Shown piece by piece: positions 36,050 to 44,072 of a stretch of DNA of 64,000 nucleotides. Numbering within the stretch: the first letter of the stretch is position 1; every line of letters begins with the position of its first letter. The translations under genes and the position numbers were made by a program. The stretch is taken from NCBI GenBank assembly GCA_001769385.1, contig MEPB01000038.1, positions 1 through 64,000 of the forward strand, read 5' to 3'. The stretch is from Bacteroidetes bacterium RIFCSPLOWO2_12_FULL_35_15 (GTDB taxonomy: Bacteria > Bacteroidota > Bacteroidia > 2-12-FULL-35-15). Under the pieces are notes generated by a model that saw nothing but the letters and a program-made list of their open reading frames with translations, was not told the origin of the DNA and did not search any database.

Positions 36050-36473
36050 CTGTTCTTGTAAAAAAAACACCAAAACACAATCAACAATATGTATTTAAAT
36101 AGTTTAACTCCTGAAAAAACTTAATGTTCTTCTTTTTTTTAAGATAAAATTACAGATGTAAGGTTTTTAATCTTTTCGTTGAATTTGAAAGGAAACGGAA
36201 AATTTCAGGGGAATGAAAAATTATTTTGCAATTTTTTTGCACCAAAATATGAAATGTGTGGTATGAATGAAATTAAAAAAGTAGCCACAGGTTCACTGAT
36301 TTAGGGGAGATTTATTACCAACGGCAATGAACAATGTATTTTTATACTAAAAAGACAAGTCTCTAAATCTGAGGTAAAAAAAATACCCCGCATCAGAGGT
36401 GCGAGGAATTTTTTTTGATTAAATTATTGTTTCTAAACTATTTCTTCACGACTGAGCGTCTTTGCAGCAAAAA
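36050..36473. other. Intergenic region with repeat fragment and terminator
   Basis: 424 bases between the T9SS cargo gene and pdhC. It contains the leader of the cargo gene, a 24-base fragment (36307-36330) that recurs with one mismatch at 2670-2693, and the terminator of the pdh transcript. No gene is seen. Confidence 0.6.
36376..36407 (-). terminator. Terminator after pdhC (usable in both directions)
   Basis: On the minus strand CCTCGCA pairs with TGCGGGG (one mismatch) around an 8-base loop and is followed by TATTTTTTTT. It lies 67 bases beyond the pdhC stop. The plus strand also shows a T run after the stem, so it could work both ways. Confidence 0.7.
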
Positions 36474-37751
36474 CTAAATAGAATTTGCTCCCAGCATCAA
36501 TACCGGATTTTCTAAATTCTGTTTTAATGTTTGTAAGAACGCTGCACCGGTTGCACCATCCACCACACGATGATCGCAGGACAAGGTCACTTTCATAACA
36601 TTACCCACAACAATTTCACCATCCTTAACAATAGGTGTTTGTTTAATTCCACCGATTGCTAAGATACAAGCATCAGGAGGATTAATGATCGCTGTAAATT
36701 CATCGATACCAAACATTCCAAGATTTGAAATGGTAAATGTATTTCCTTCCCAATCGCTTGGTTGTAATTTTTTCTGACGTGCTTTCACCGCATAATCACG
36801 CACTTCAATTCCTATTTGAGTTAATGTTTTACCATCGGCAAAACGCACTACAGGAACCAGCAATCCATCTTCAACAGCAATTGCCACTCCAATATGAATG
36901 TGATTGTTATAACGAATTTTATCACCTAACCAGGATGAATTTACTTTCGGGTTTTTCTTCAAACTCATCGCTACCGCTTTAATCACGATATCATTGAAGG
37001 ATATTTTAATTCCTGCAATCATATTAATAGCATCACGGGCTTTAATGGCTTCATCCATTTCAATTTCCATGGTTAAATAGAAATGTGGAGCAGAAAATTT
37101 ACTTTCTGCTAATCTGCGTGCGATGGTTTTACGCATTTGCGAAACCATTTCCTCCGAATAACTTTCCTCTCCAACAAATGGTGTTGCGCCACCCAGCATG
37201 GTTCTGAAATTATCAATGTCGCGTTTTATAATTCGTCCGTTATCTCCAGTTCCTTTCAATGCATTCACGCTGATCCCTTTTTCTTCTGCAATTTTTTTTG
37301 CAAGTGGAGAAACACGTGTTCTGTCGCTATTACTTTTTACCGGTGCCGGTTGGTTTATTGTTTGATGTTGAATTTGACTTGCTTGTTGTTGATTAGATGT
37401 TGATACTTTTGCTTCCACTTTTTGAGAAGGAGCTTCAACTTTCGAACTTTCAACTTTCTTGCTTTCCACATTATTTTTCGCTTCTTCGGCAAGTAATGCA
37501 GTAATATCTTCTCCTTCATTTCCCAAAATAGCAAGTATGGAATCAACAGGTGCTGTTTTTCCTGTTTCAACACCAATATGCAACAACACCCCATTTTGAA
37601 ATGATTCAAATTCCATGGTTGCTTTATCGGTTTCGATATCGGCAAGTAATTCACCCGATTTCACTTTGTCACCAACTTTTTTATGCCATTTTGCGACAAC
37701 ACCATCAGTCATGGTATCACTTAATTTGGGCATTCTAACTATTTCTGCCAT
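36474..37751 (-). CDS. pdhC: Pyruvate dehydrogenase E2, dihydrolipoyl acetyltransferase
   Basis: A 425-residue E2 core enzyme that moves the acetyl group from lipoyl-lysine to CoA. An N-terminal lipoyl domain (1-80) carries K43 in ETDKATMEF. A linker rich in Val/Lys/Ser/Gln follows, then the E3-binding domain (about 145-180, RVSPLAKKIAEEKGI). The catalytic acyltransferase domain (about 200-425) ends with SCDHRVVDG, where H394 and D398 are catalytic. One lipoyl domain only, as usual in Bacteroidota. It lies 74 bases after pdhA on the same strand, but this gap holds its own -7 box and a tandem repeat. The E1 beta gene is not in the window. Confidence 0.96.
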   Translation of the reverse strand: MAEIVRMPKLSDTMTDGVVAKWHKKVGDKVKSGELLADIETDKATMEFESFQNGVLLHIGVETGKTAPVDSILAILGNEGEDITALLAEEAKNNVESKKVESSKVEAPSQKVEAKVSTSNQQQASQIQHQTINQPAPVKSNSDRTRVSPLAKKIAEEKGISVNALKGTGDNGRIIKRDIDNFRTMLGGATPFVGEESYSEEMVSQMRKTIARRLAESKFSAPHFYLTMEIEMDEAIKARDAINMIAGIKISFNDIVIKAVAMSLKKNPKVNSSWLGDKIRYNNHIHIGVAIAVEDGLLVPVVRFADGKTLTQIGIEVRDYAVKARQKKLQPSDWEGNTFTISNLGMFGIDEFTAIINPPDACILAIGGIKQTPIVKDGEIVVGNVMKVTLSCDHRVVDGATGAAFLQTLKQNLENPVLMLGANSI

Positions 37752-37755
37752 ACTG

Positions 37756-37793
37756 TTGATTTAGGATTTCTTGATTTAGGATTTTTTGATTTA
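37756..37793. repeat. 15-bp tandem repeat in the pdhC leader
   Basis: TTGATTTAGGATTT occurs at 37756-37769 and 37771-37784 and partly again at 37786-37793, a strict 15-base period. It lies in the leader of pdhC, between its -7 box and ATG. It could be simple slippage or an RNA or protein binding site. Confidence 0.75.
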
Positions 37794-37806
37794 TATTAAG
37801 ATTCTA

Positions 37807-37814
37807 CAAATCTA
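37807..37814 (-). promoter_or_regulatory. Bacteroidota -7 box TAGATTTG (pdhC)
   Basis: On the minus strand TAGATTTG matches TAnnTTTG and lies in the pdhA-pdhC gap, 55 bases before the pdhC ATG. It would allow pdhC to be transcribed separately from pdhA. Confidence 0.5.
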
Positions 37815-37825
37815 AACTTCCAGAC

Positions 37826-38869
37826 TTACTCTTTTATATACGGATAATCTTCTTGTGTATAAACATCTTTGTAAAGCTCATCTGCGGTAGGATATGGTGA
37901 TTCTTCTGCAAACTTTACAGATTCTGCAACGATATCTTCTACCTTTTTTTCGATTGCTTCAATTTGAGAATCAGTTGCATATTTATTTTTTTTGATGGTT
38001 GCTAAAACCTGTTCAATAGGATCTTGCTTTTTGTGCTCCTCCACTTCTTCTTTGGTACGATAGGTTTGTGCATCGCTCATGGAATGACCTTTGTAACGAT
38101 ACGTTTTCATTTCCAACAAAGTCGGCCCATTTCCTTTACGTGCATTCTCAACCGCTGAAGCTATAGCCTCATGAACTGTTTCACATCTCATTCCATCCAC
38201 TGGGAAGGAAGGCATATCATAAGCTAAGCCTAATTTCCACAGATCATGTACATTGGATGTCCGTTCTACGGAAGTACCCATTGCATAATAATTATTTTCA
38301 ATAATAAAGATCACCGGAAGTTTCCAAAGCATTGCCATATTAAAAGCCTCGTGCAAAGCTCCTTGTCTCACTGCTCCATCACCCATGTAACAAAGAGTTA
38401 CATTATCGTTCCCATTATATTTATCAGCGAAAGCGATACCTGCTCCTAAAGGAATTTGTCCGCCTACAATACCATGTCCGCCAAAAAAATTAAATTCTTT
38501 GGAGAAGATATGCATGGAACCACCTTTGCCTTTGGAGCATCCGGTAATTTTAGCATATAATTCAGCCATAATATATTTAGGATGTAAACCACGACCGATA
38601 GGATGTGCATGATCACGGTATGCAGTGATCATTTTATCTTCTTTGCGGATAGCTGATACCGCACCGGCCACAAGAGCTTCTTGACCGATATACAAATGAC
38701 AGAATCCACGAATTTTTTGTTGAATATATAATTGTCCTGTTTTCTCTTCGAACTTGCGCATCAATAGCATTGATTCAAACCAATGAAGGTAAGTTTCTTT
38801 GCTAAATTTTTCTTTTGACTTATTTTCGCTCATCGCTACTTTATTGCTTTTTTTTGCAATTTTTTCCAT
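37826..38869 (-). CDS. pdhA: Pyruvate dehydrogenase E1 component, alpha subunit
   Basis: A 347-residue thiamine-diphosphate enzyme subunit that, with E1 beta, decarboxylates pyruvate and passes the acetyl unit to E2. The ThDP motif is GDGAVRQGALHEAFNMA followed by PVIFIIENN (about 168-200). The phosphorylation-loop-like stretch KTYRYKGHSMSDAQTYR and the IRGFCHLYIGQEA start are typical of the alpha chain. Length is normal. It is followed by the E2 gene; the partner E1 beta gene must be elsewhere, a split arrangement seen in other Bacteroidota. A -7 box sits 20 bases upstream. Confidence 0.96.
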   Translation of the reverse strand: MEKIAKKSNKVAMSENKSKEKFSKETYLHWFESMLLMRKFEEKTGQLYIQQKIRGFCHLYIGQEALVAGAVSAIRKEDKMITAYRDHAHPIGRGLHPKYIMAELYAKITGCSKGKGGSMHIFSKEFNFFGGHGIVGGQIPLGAGIAFADKYNGNDNVTLCYMGDGAVRQGALHEAFNMAMLWKLPVIFIIENNYYAMGTSVERTSNVHDLWKLGLAYDMPSFPVDGMRCETVHEAIASAVENARKGNGPTLLEMKTYRYKGHSMSDAQTYRTKEEVEEHKKQDPIEQVLATIKKNKYATDSQIEAIEKKVEDIVAESVKFAEESPYPTADELYKDVYTQEDYPYIKE

Positions 38870-38889
38870 TTCGTCATGTTTTAAGATGA

Positions 38890-38897
38890 CAAATTTA
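38890..38897 (-). promoter_or_regulatory. Bacteroidota -7 box TAAATTTG (pdhA)
   Basis: TAAATTTG on the minus strand matches TAnnTTTG and ends 20 bases before the pdhA ATG, inside the 89-base cdd-pdhA gap. pdhA is therefore probably not dependent on the genes upstream. Confidence 0.55.
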
Positions 38898-38958
38898 CGA
38901 TAAAATTCAGATTTGTATTTGAGATTTTACAATTCAAAAATTAAACAATTAAAATTTG

Positions 38959-39453
38959 TTATCTGTTTTTCTTCAACTCCTCTGCTTTAAAGGCAAAAGG
39001 CAATAGATCGGCCATGCTGTCAATTACACGAATTTTACCTGTTTCACCGGCAAGGATCATTTTTATATTTGACTTATAACGCATCTCATACTCTGATATA
39101 GCTTGTCGGCATGCACCACAAGGCGAAAGCGGTTCGGAAACATGAAATTGTGTTGATTTACAAGTTACCGCTATTGCTTTTATTTTTATATCCGGGTAGG
39201 TTGCTCCTGCAGCATATATAGCAACACGTTCGGCACACAAACCACTTGGATAAGCCACATTTTCCTGATTATTCCCACTAACGATCACGCCATTTTCTAA
39301 AAGCAAAGCAGCCCCCACATGAAAATTCGAGTACGGTGCATACGCCAGGTCACTTGCAGCACGTGCTTTTTGAAGCAGCTGTTGTTCTTCTTTACTTAGT
39401 TCATTTTCCGATTCAAATTCGGTAAAGGAAATTGTCAGTTCTTGTTTCTTCAT
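38959..39453 (-). CDS. cdd: Cytidine deaminase
   Basis: A 164-residue zinc enzyme that turns cytidine and deoxycytidine into uridine forms in pyrimidine salvage. The zinc site is complete: C73 and catalytic E75 in GLCAERVAI, then C112 and C115 in PCGACRQ. SNFHVGAALLLENG and GNNQENVAYPSG are typical of the small tetrameric type. It starts 29 bases after the antiporter gene and may be the third gene of the usp-antiporter-cdd transcript. Confidence 0.96.
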   Translation of the reverse strand: MKKQELTISFTEFESENELSKEEQQLLQKARAASDLAYAPYSNFHVGAALLLENGVIVSGNNQENVAYPSGLCAERVAIYAAGATYPDIKIKAIAVTCKSTQFHVSEPLSPCGACRQAISEYEMRYKSNIKMILAGETGKIRVIDSMADLLPFAFKAEELKKNR

Positions 39454-39482
39454 GATATTAGCTGGATATACTTTTTCGAAAT

Positions 39483-40718
39483 TTAATTAATAAATCGTCT
39501 CATCAATGGAGCGCTGGTAATGCTTGTTACAAGAGCCATAATGATCAAGGCTACAAATATTGGTTTTGAAATTAAGCCTGCATTTAATGCCAATGTTCCT
39601 AAAATAATTTCCATTGCCCCTCGTGCATTCATGCCAAAACCCACAGCCAATGAATGATTCCGGCTCATCCCTCCAATACGTGCGCCAATAAATGCACCTA
39701 ATACTTTTCCAACATAAGCAAGAATTAATACGATCAATACGATCTGCAAATCAAAATTTTCAATAAAATTCACTTTCAATCCGATCGAAACAAAAAACAG
39801 GGGAGCAAAAAAATTGGTTACAAACTGGTGAATAATTTCCCGAGCCTGCTCTTTCAACTGAACACTATCTCCAAAAGCTATACCAGCGATAAATGCTCCT
39901 AATATGGCATGAATATTAATACTTTCGGTGAATGCTGCCGATAACAAACAGATGCCTAGTGAAATGGAAAGAACACCACCCGGCCAGGAGAGTTTTGTTT
40001 GCATCCAGGGCAATGTTTTATCAATTATTTTTTTTCCGATAGTGAGCATGAATAAACCAAATCCAACGATGTATAAAATGGTATAGCCAATATTCATGTG
40101 CTCTACCTTACTTCCATTTGTTAAACTTAAAACGAATGAAAATATTAACCATCCAATTAAATCGTTAAACATGGCGGAGGCAATGATAACCATTCCGATA
40201 TTAGTTTTAAATAGATTCATATCCATTAAAATACGTGCAATCACAGGCAATGCCGAAATGGATAATGCGGTACCAAAAAATAATGCAAATAAAAGCTTTG
40301 CATGTGGATCGGTACTTATCGAAAAGATTTCCGGGAAAAACCACGCTACAGCAAAGCCTGTAAAAAAAGGAATAACCATACTGAATAAACTGGTGTATAT
40401 CGCAATTTTACCTTGCTTTAAAACGACAGACAACTGCACTTCCATCCCGGCAACAAAAAGTAACATAATGACCGATAAGCTAAAAATACCATCCATTGCT
40501 ACTGGAACATTACCGGTATGTGGGAATAAAAAATTAAAAAAATCAGGATAAAGCATCCCTAAAATGGTTGGACCAAGAATAATACCCACAATTAATTCGC
40601 CCATCACCACCGGAAGTTTTAATTTTTTTCCTAATTCGGCAACAATGCGGGAAATAATGAGCATCGCACTGATAGAAAGCAACAATACTATTAATTCAGA
40701 ATGTGCAAGTTTTGTCAT
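39483..40718 (-). CDS. CPA2-type cation:proton antiporter
   Basis: A 411-residue membrane protein with 11-12 helices, of the Na+/H+ exchanger (KefB/CPA2) group. It has the GELIVGIILGPTILG-like first signature (about 40-54) and the HAILGAFIAGIAFGD stretch (about 269-283). There is no C-terminal TrkA domain, so it is the bare exchanger. It probably swaps Na+ or K+ for protons to control pH and turgor. The usp gene lies 6 bases upstream on the same strand, a common pairing in which the Usp protein may regulate the exchanger. Confidence 0.92.
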   Translation of the reverse strand: MTKLAHSELIVLLLSISAMLIISRIVAELGKKLKLPVVMGELIVGIILGPTILGMLYPDFFNFLFPHTGNVPVAMDGIFSLSVIMLLFVAGMEVQLSVVLKQGKIAIYTSLFSMVIPFFTGFAVAWFFPEIFSISTDPHAKLLFALFFGTALSISALPVIARILMDMNLFKTNIGMVIIASAMFNDLIGWLIFSFVLSLTNGSKVEHMNIGYTILYIVGFGLFMLTIGKKIIDKTLPWMQTKLSWPGGVLSISLGICLLSAAFTESINIHAILGAFIAGIAFGDSVQLKEQAREIIHQFVTNFFAPLFFVSIGLKVNFIENFDLQIVLIVLILAYVGKVLGAFIGARIGGMSRNHSLAVGFGMNARGAMEIILGTLALNAGLISKPIFVALIIMALVTSITSAPLMRRFIN

Positions 40719-40724
40719 ATACGT

Positions 40725-41600
40725 TTAGAGCCTTGAATGCACAATTAATAAATTACATGGAAGATCGGCCAGAATAAATTCAATATCATGTGTAAAAATC
40801 CTGTCTAATATGCGCAGATGTGTATCCGGAGAATTTATTATAAGCAAGTCTGCTTTTTTATCTCTTGCATATTTGCTGATCGCAAACCCCTGCTTCCCTT
40901 TAATGATCTTGGAAGTAATTTTTACATCCCCCACATCAGCATTTTTTATTATTTCATTAATTTGTTCTTCTGATTCTTCGGTTAAATGTTTTCGTATCTC
41001 TTTTGCTTGAGGAGCCGTACTATCCTCTGCCATTGCCATTGCCATCCCCGGTACATTAATTTCATTTACGATAGTAATATCTTTTGCATTTAATTTTTTT
41101 GCAAGATAGATAGAAGCATTGATTGTGTGAACAGTTTTTGGATTTTCAACACCATTCACTACAAATTTTTTAAATTTAAATTGGTTGGTTGTTGGGTTGG
41201 TCAATAATAATACGGAGCACTTTGCCCTTCGGCTTATATTACGTGCAATTGAACCAATATAAAATTTCAACAAATTTTCTTTTTCAAGCGCTCCGATAAT
41301 TAACAGATCAACAATATTTAATTTACAGAGTTTTAAAATGGTATCAACAGGTTCGCCTTCCATCCAGATTACACGGCTTTTATTGCTATCGATCCCAACA
41401 TTTGCCATCATCTCATCCAGCTCCTGTTCTTTTTCAATGTTTTTTTCACCTATATGCAATAGCAATAATGTTGCACCCAGAATATCTGACAGACGTTTGG
41501 CTTCAGATAATATTAACGGGCAACGTGGAGAAAAAGAAATTGCCACGGCAATCGTTTCGAAAGGAAAAGCAGGTCGCTTTTTTAATTTACTTAGATCCAT
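40725..41600 (-). CDS. Tandem universal stress protein
   Basis: A 291-residue cytoplasmic protein with two Usp domains: about 15-137 and 145-290. The first ends with LLIIGALEKENLLKFYIGSI and the second with LLIINSPDTHLRILDRIF; the nucleotide-binding G-2x-G-9x-G(S/T) motif is only weakly kept, so ATP binding is doubtful. It is the first gene of a unit with the antiporter 6 bases on. Possible roles are sensing energy state or regulating the exchanger (inference). TATCTTTA, close to a -7 box, lies about 30 bases upstream. Confidence 0.88.
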   Translation of the reverse strand: MDLSKLKKRPAFPFETIAVAISFSPRCPLILSEAKRLSDILGATLLLLHIGEKNIEKEQELDEMMANVGIDSNKSRVIWMEGEPVDTILKLCKLNIVDLLIIGALEKENLLKFYIGSIARNISRRAKCSVLLLTNPTTNQFKFKKFVVNGVENPKTVHTINASIYLAKKLNAKDITIVNEINVPGMAMAMAEDSTAPQAKEIRKHLTEESEEQINEIIKNADVGDVKITSKIIKGKQGFAISKYARDKKADLLIINSPDTHLRILDRIFTHDIEFILADLPCNLLIVHSRL

Positions 41601-41721
41601 TTTTATAATAAATCATTGATTAAGACGTAAAGATATGATTTTACTACTGAAAAATGTTCGTACGATATATATTAAAAATTGTAAGTTTAATTTATATTTA
41701 GTACTAAATTCTTTAATTTTC

Positions 41722-41758
41722 AAAAATCGTTTATAGTTAAAAAAATCGTTTATATTTG
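41722..41758 (+). promoter_or_regulatory. Promoter with repeated operator-like site
   Basis: TATATTTG (41751-41758) matches TAnnTTTG. AAAAATCGTTTATA occurs twice, at 41722-41735 and 41741-41754, with a 19-base spacing, the second copy overlapping the -7 box; GAACGAT follows in reverse sense at 41764-41770. The spacing of about two helix turns suggests a regulator binding site. It would serve the SMR-SDR pair about 100 bases downstream. Confidence 0.5.
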
Positions 41759-41858
41759 TAAAAGAACGATAGATCACAAAAAGTATAAAAATTTATAGTT
41801 TTTAATGATAAACAATATACTATTTAAAATCTTTTTACTCCGAAAACAATAAAAACGT

Positions 41859-42173
41859 ATGAAGTGGTGGATACTTGCCTTAGGTATTGTTTTTGAGGTG
41901 CTTGGAACTATTTGCATGAAATACGCTGAAGGATTTACAAAGCTGATTCCTTCCATTTTTGTATTTGTATTTTATGGAATAAGTTTAGCCGCCTTGGTTT
42001 TCGTGCTTGAAAAAATGCAGGTAAGCATTGCATATGCAATTTGGGCAAGTGCCGGCATTGTTTTGATTGCCATTTTAGGAATTGTTTTTTTTCACGAAAC
42101 AATTTCAACCATAAAAATTGTATCACTGGTATTGATAATACTTGGAATACTTGGATTAGAACTTTTTGATTAA
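41859..42173 (+). CDS. Small multidrug resistance (SMR) family transporter
   Basis: A 104-residue four-helix protein of the EmrE/SugE type. E13 in GIVFEVLGT is the essential membrane-embedded glutamate, and YAIWASAGIV (about 59-68) carries the conserved Trp. Such proteins work as dual-topology dimers exchanging protons for cationic compounds or guanidinium. The gene is followed after 20 bases by an NAD-binding reductase-like gene, so its natural substrate may be linked to that enzyme. The leader is about 100 bases with a repeated operator-like site. Confidence 0.92.
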   Translation: MKWWILALGIVFEVLGTICMKYAEGFTKLIPSIFVFVFYGISLAALVFVLEKMQVSIAYAIWASAGIVLIAILGIVFFHETISTIKIVSLVLIILGILGLELFD

Positions 42174-42193
42174 TAAAAAAACAAAGAAATAGA

Positions 42194-43354
42194 ATGAATA
42201 TTTTTTTAACAGGCGCAACCGGATTTGTTGGAGGAGAATTACTTGTAAGTCTTTCAAAGCTTAATGAAGTAAATAAGATTTATTGTTTTATAAGATCTTC
42301 CTCGGAAGAGGAAGTTATTTTACGCTTAGAAAAGATCTTTAATTTACGCAATGATTTTTTCGATAGAAAAAAGATCATCCCGGTGCTTGGCGATCTTTTT
42401 GACGAGAATTTAAGTGCTTCTCTGATTGAAAACAAAACCATAAAAGATGTTGATGTAATTATTCATTCGGCTGCAAACACCTCCTTTTCGGGTATTTATG
42501 ACGATATGGTGGTAAAAGCAAACATGGGTGGCTTGGAAAAAATTCTTCTTTGGGCCAAAACATTGCCTCATCTGAGCACTTTTTTATATATCGGTACGGC
42601 TACCATTTGTGGAAAAGATATTAAGAACAGAATTGTTTTCGAAGATGAATCTCCAAACCTGCAGGCAAATCATTTAGTAAAATACACCTATACAAAAATG
42701 CATGGTGAACTTTTATTACACAAACATTTGCCAAAAGACAAAATTCTTGTTGCACGTCCGTCAATTATTATGGGCGACAGCCGGAAGGTAACACCTCGTT
42801 CACCTGTAATTTTATGGGCCGTAGCTACCATAAATCAATTACGACTTATTCCTGCTAATGAACATGCTTTATTGGATATCATTCCTGTTGATTATGCTAC
42901 CGAAGCAATTGTTAAATTACTTTTTGCAAAAAGAAATCATTCGGTATATCATATTTCATCCGGGGCAGCAGCAGCTACCACCGCATTTAAAGTAACTAAA
43001 AATCTGGAAGCCTATTTCACAGAGTTACCTCCTTTTCATTTTGTACAAAAGCCGATCTTGAACCAGATGAAACACTGGACAAGAAACAGGTTACAACCTG
43101 ATAGCGAATTGTATAACTATCCTGTTTATCTTAATTATTGGGAAAAAGCTTTTACTGATTCCGGAAGTCTGCGGATTTTATTTGCCGGATTAGATCCCTA
43201 CCTTGAATTTATGGAGCTGGGTCAAGTTTTCGATAACACACGGCTCCTGAATGATGTTGCTATCGAACAATCTCCTGCAGCAGATATCTACATTAAAAAC
43301 TGCATGACCTTTTTGGAAAGAATTGATGTGTTAGAAGGAGCATTGGATTTTTAG
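42194..43354 (+). CDS. NAD-binding thioester-reductase-like SDR protein
   Basis: A 386-residue extended short-chain dehydrogenase of the NAD_binding_4 type (male-sterility / thioester reductase group). TGATGFVGG (about 6-14) is the nucleotide-binding glycine motif; the active-site pair is in KYTYTKMHGE (YxxxK, about 161-170), and ARPSIIMGDS follows. Relatives reduce acyl-CoA or carrier-bound acids to aldehydes or alcohols. The C-terminal 120 residues are not a known domain to me. It starts 20 bases after the SMR gene and is co-transcribed. No carrier protein or adenylation domain is fused, so the acyl substrate is unknown. Confidence 0.82.
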   Translation: MNIFLTGATGFVGGELLVSLSKLNEVNKIYCFIRSSSEEEVILRLEKIFNLRNDFFDRKKIIPVLGDLFDENLSASLIENKTIKDVDVIIHSAANTSFSGIYDDMVVKANMGGLEKILLWAKTLPHLSTFLYIGTATICGKDIKNRIVFEDESPNLQANHLVKYTYTKMHGELLLHKHLPKDKILVARPSIIMGDSRKVTPRSPVILWAVATINQLRLIPANEHALLDIIPVDYATEAIVKLLFAKRNHSVYHISSGAAAATTAFKVTKNLEAYFTELPPFHFVQKPILNQMKHWTRNRLQPDSELYNYPVYLNYWEKAFTDSGSLRILFAGLDPYLEFMELGQVFDNTRLLNDVAIEQSPAADIYIKNCMTFLERIDVLEGALDF

Positions 43355-43447
43355 ATTCCTGTTTTTTTCAAGGCAAAAGAAAAATTAATTCTTCAAACTC
43401 TTTAATTGAACTCAGTACCGTAGCGTGTCTAAAAAATATTTGTTGTT

Positions 43448-43495
43448 GGGCGTAGCGTCTCGCTGCGTCCTTCTTAACAGGCGTCCCGCCTTTTT
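43448..43495 (+). terminator. Twin hairpins with T run
   Basis: GGGCGTAGCG pairs with CGCTGCGTCC (43448-43470), then AGGCG-TCC-CGCCT followed by TTTTAT (43479-43495). It lies about 100 bases after the SDR stop and could end that transcript. Similar GGCGTCCCGCC hairpins look repeat-derived. The rest of the 43355-43753 gap shows a degenerate CTTCTCTCCAAAGGA repeat and no gene. Confidence 0.45.
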
Positions 43496-43753
43496 ATAGA
43501 TCATTTTATGGTTATGCATTATAACCACTTCATAGCTGATATTGGGATTTACTATTTTTCAAAAAAGCCCCCCTTGCACTTCTCTCCAAAGGACTCCTTC
43601 GGACAAGAGGGCAAACAATAAGCTGAATAGTATCAACCCTATACACATTGTAAATCCGTTGTCCCCTATAGTTTGTTGAAGGCTGTAATTCGTGGATTTA
43701 ACACACATATTGAAAAAAGTCAATTGAAAATCACAACAAACAATTTTTTAATT

Positions 43754-43907
43754 TTAAACCATTTTCCATTATAAAATGGTCCAATTTGAATTGTCGCGCA
43801 CGTTTCTCGACTCCGCTCGAAATGACTGCGCGCTAGTCATTTCGAGCGGAGTCGAGAAACGTGTGCAGGGAAAAATTTCGGAAATAATATATTTAGAATT
43901 GGTATTA
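43754..43907. repeat. Family A MITE-like element (reverse orientation)
   Basis: The segment 43873-43907 is the reverse complement of 61912-61946 with one mismatch in 35, and 43754-43785 matches the other end of that element (AAATTGGAC...TTTAT.. TGG.AAATGGT pattern). The central part is a perfect long hairpin (separate entry). No protein is encoded. Confidence 0.75.
43799..43863. repeat. 29-bp perfect hairpin inside family A element
   Basis: Arms 43799-43827 and 43835-43863 are perfect reverse complements (29 of 29) with a 7-base loop GCGCGCT. The arm contains TTTCTCGACTCCGCTCGAAA. With one wobble pair the stem extends by three more pairs. It would form a very stable cruciform or RNA stem upstream of the TonB receptor gene. 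Confidence 0.85.
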
Positions 43908-44072
43908 AACGGCTGGAAACTTTCAAATCAAAAAATGTTTCCATAGTTTTGCGCCTTAATTAGTGACGCTCATCAAAAACTTTTTTATTTCTTTTTAATT
44001 ACGTATCATTGATTTTTCATAGCTCAAATCCTGATACAAATCGGGAACATTTTTAAAACTCGGACATTTGTA

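Noticed and set aside
36050-36073. Longer N-terminus of the T9SS cargo protein from TTG 36073
   Set aside because: The ATG at 36049 gives a basic-hydrophobic signal peptide without the odd leading residues.
40096-40551. 151-codon open frame opposite the antiporter gene
   Set aside because: Antisense shadow of a clear membrane-transporter gene; no start signal.
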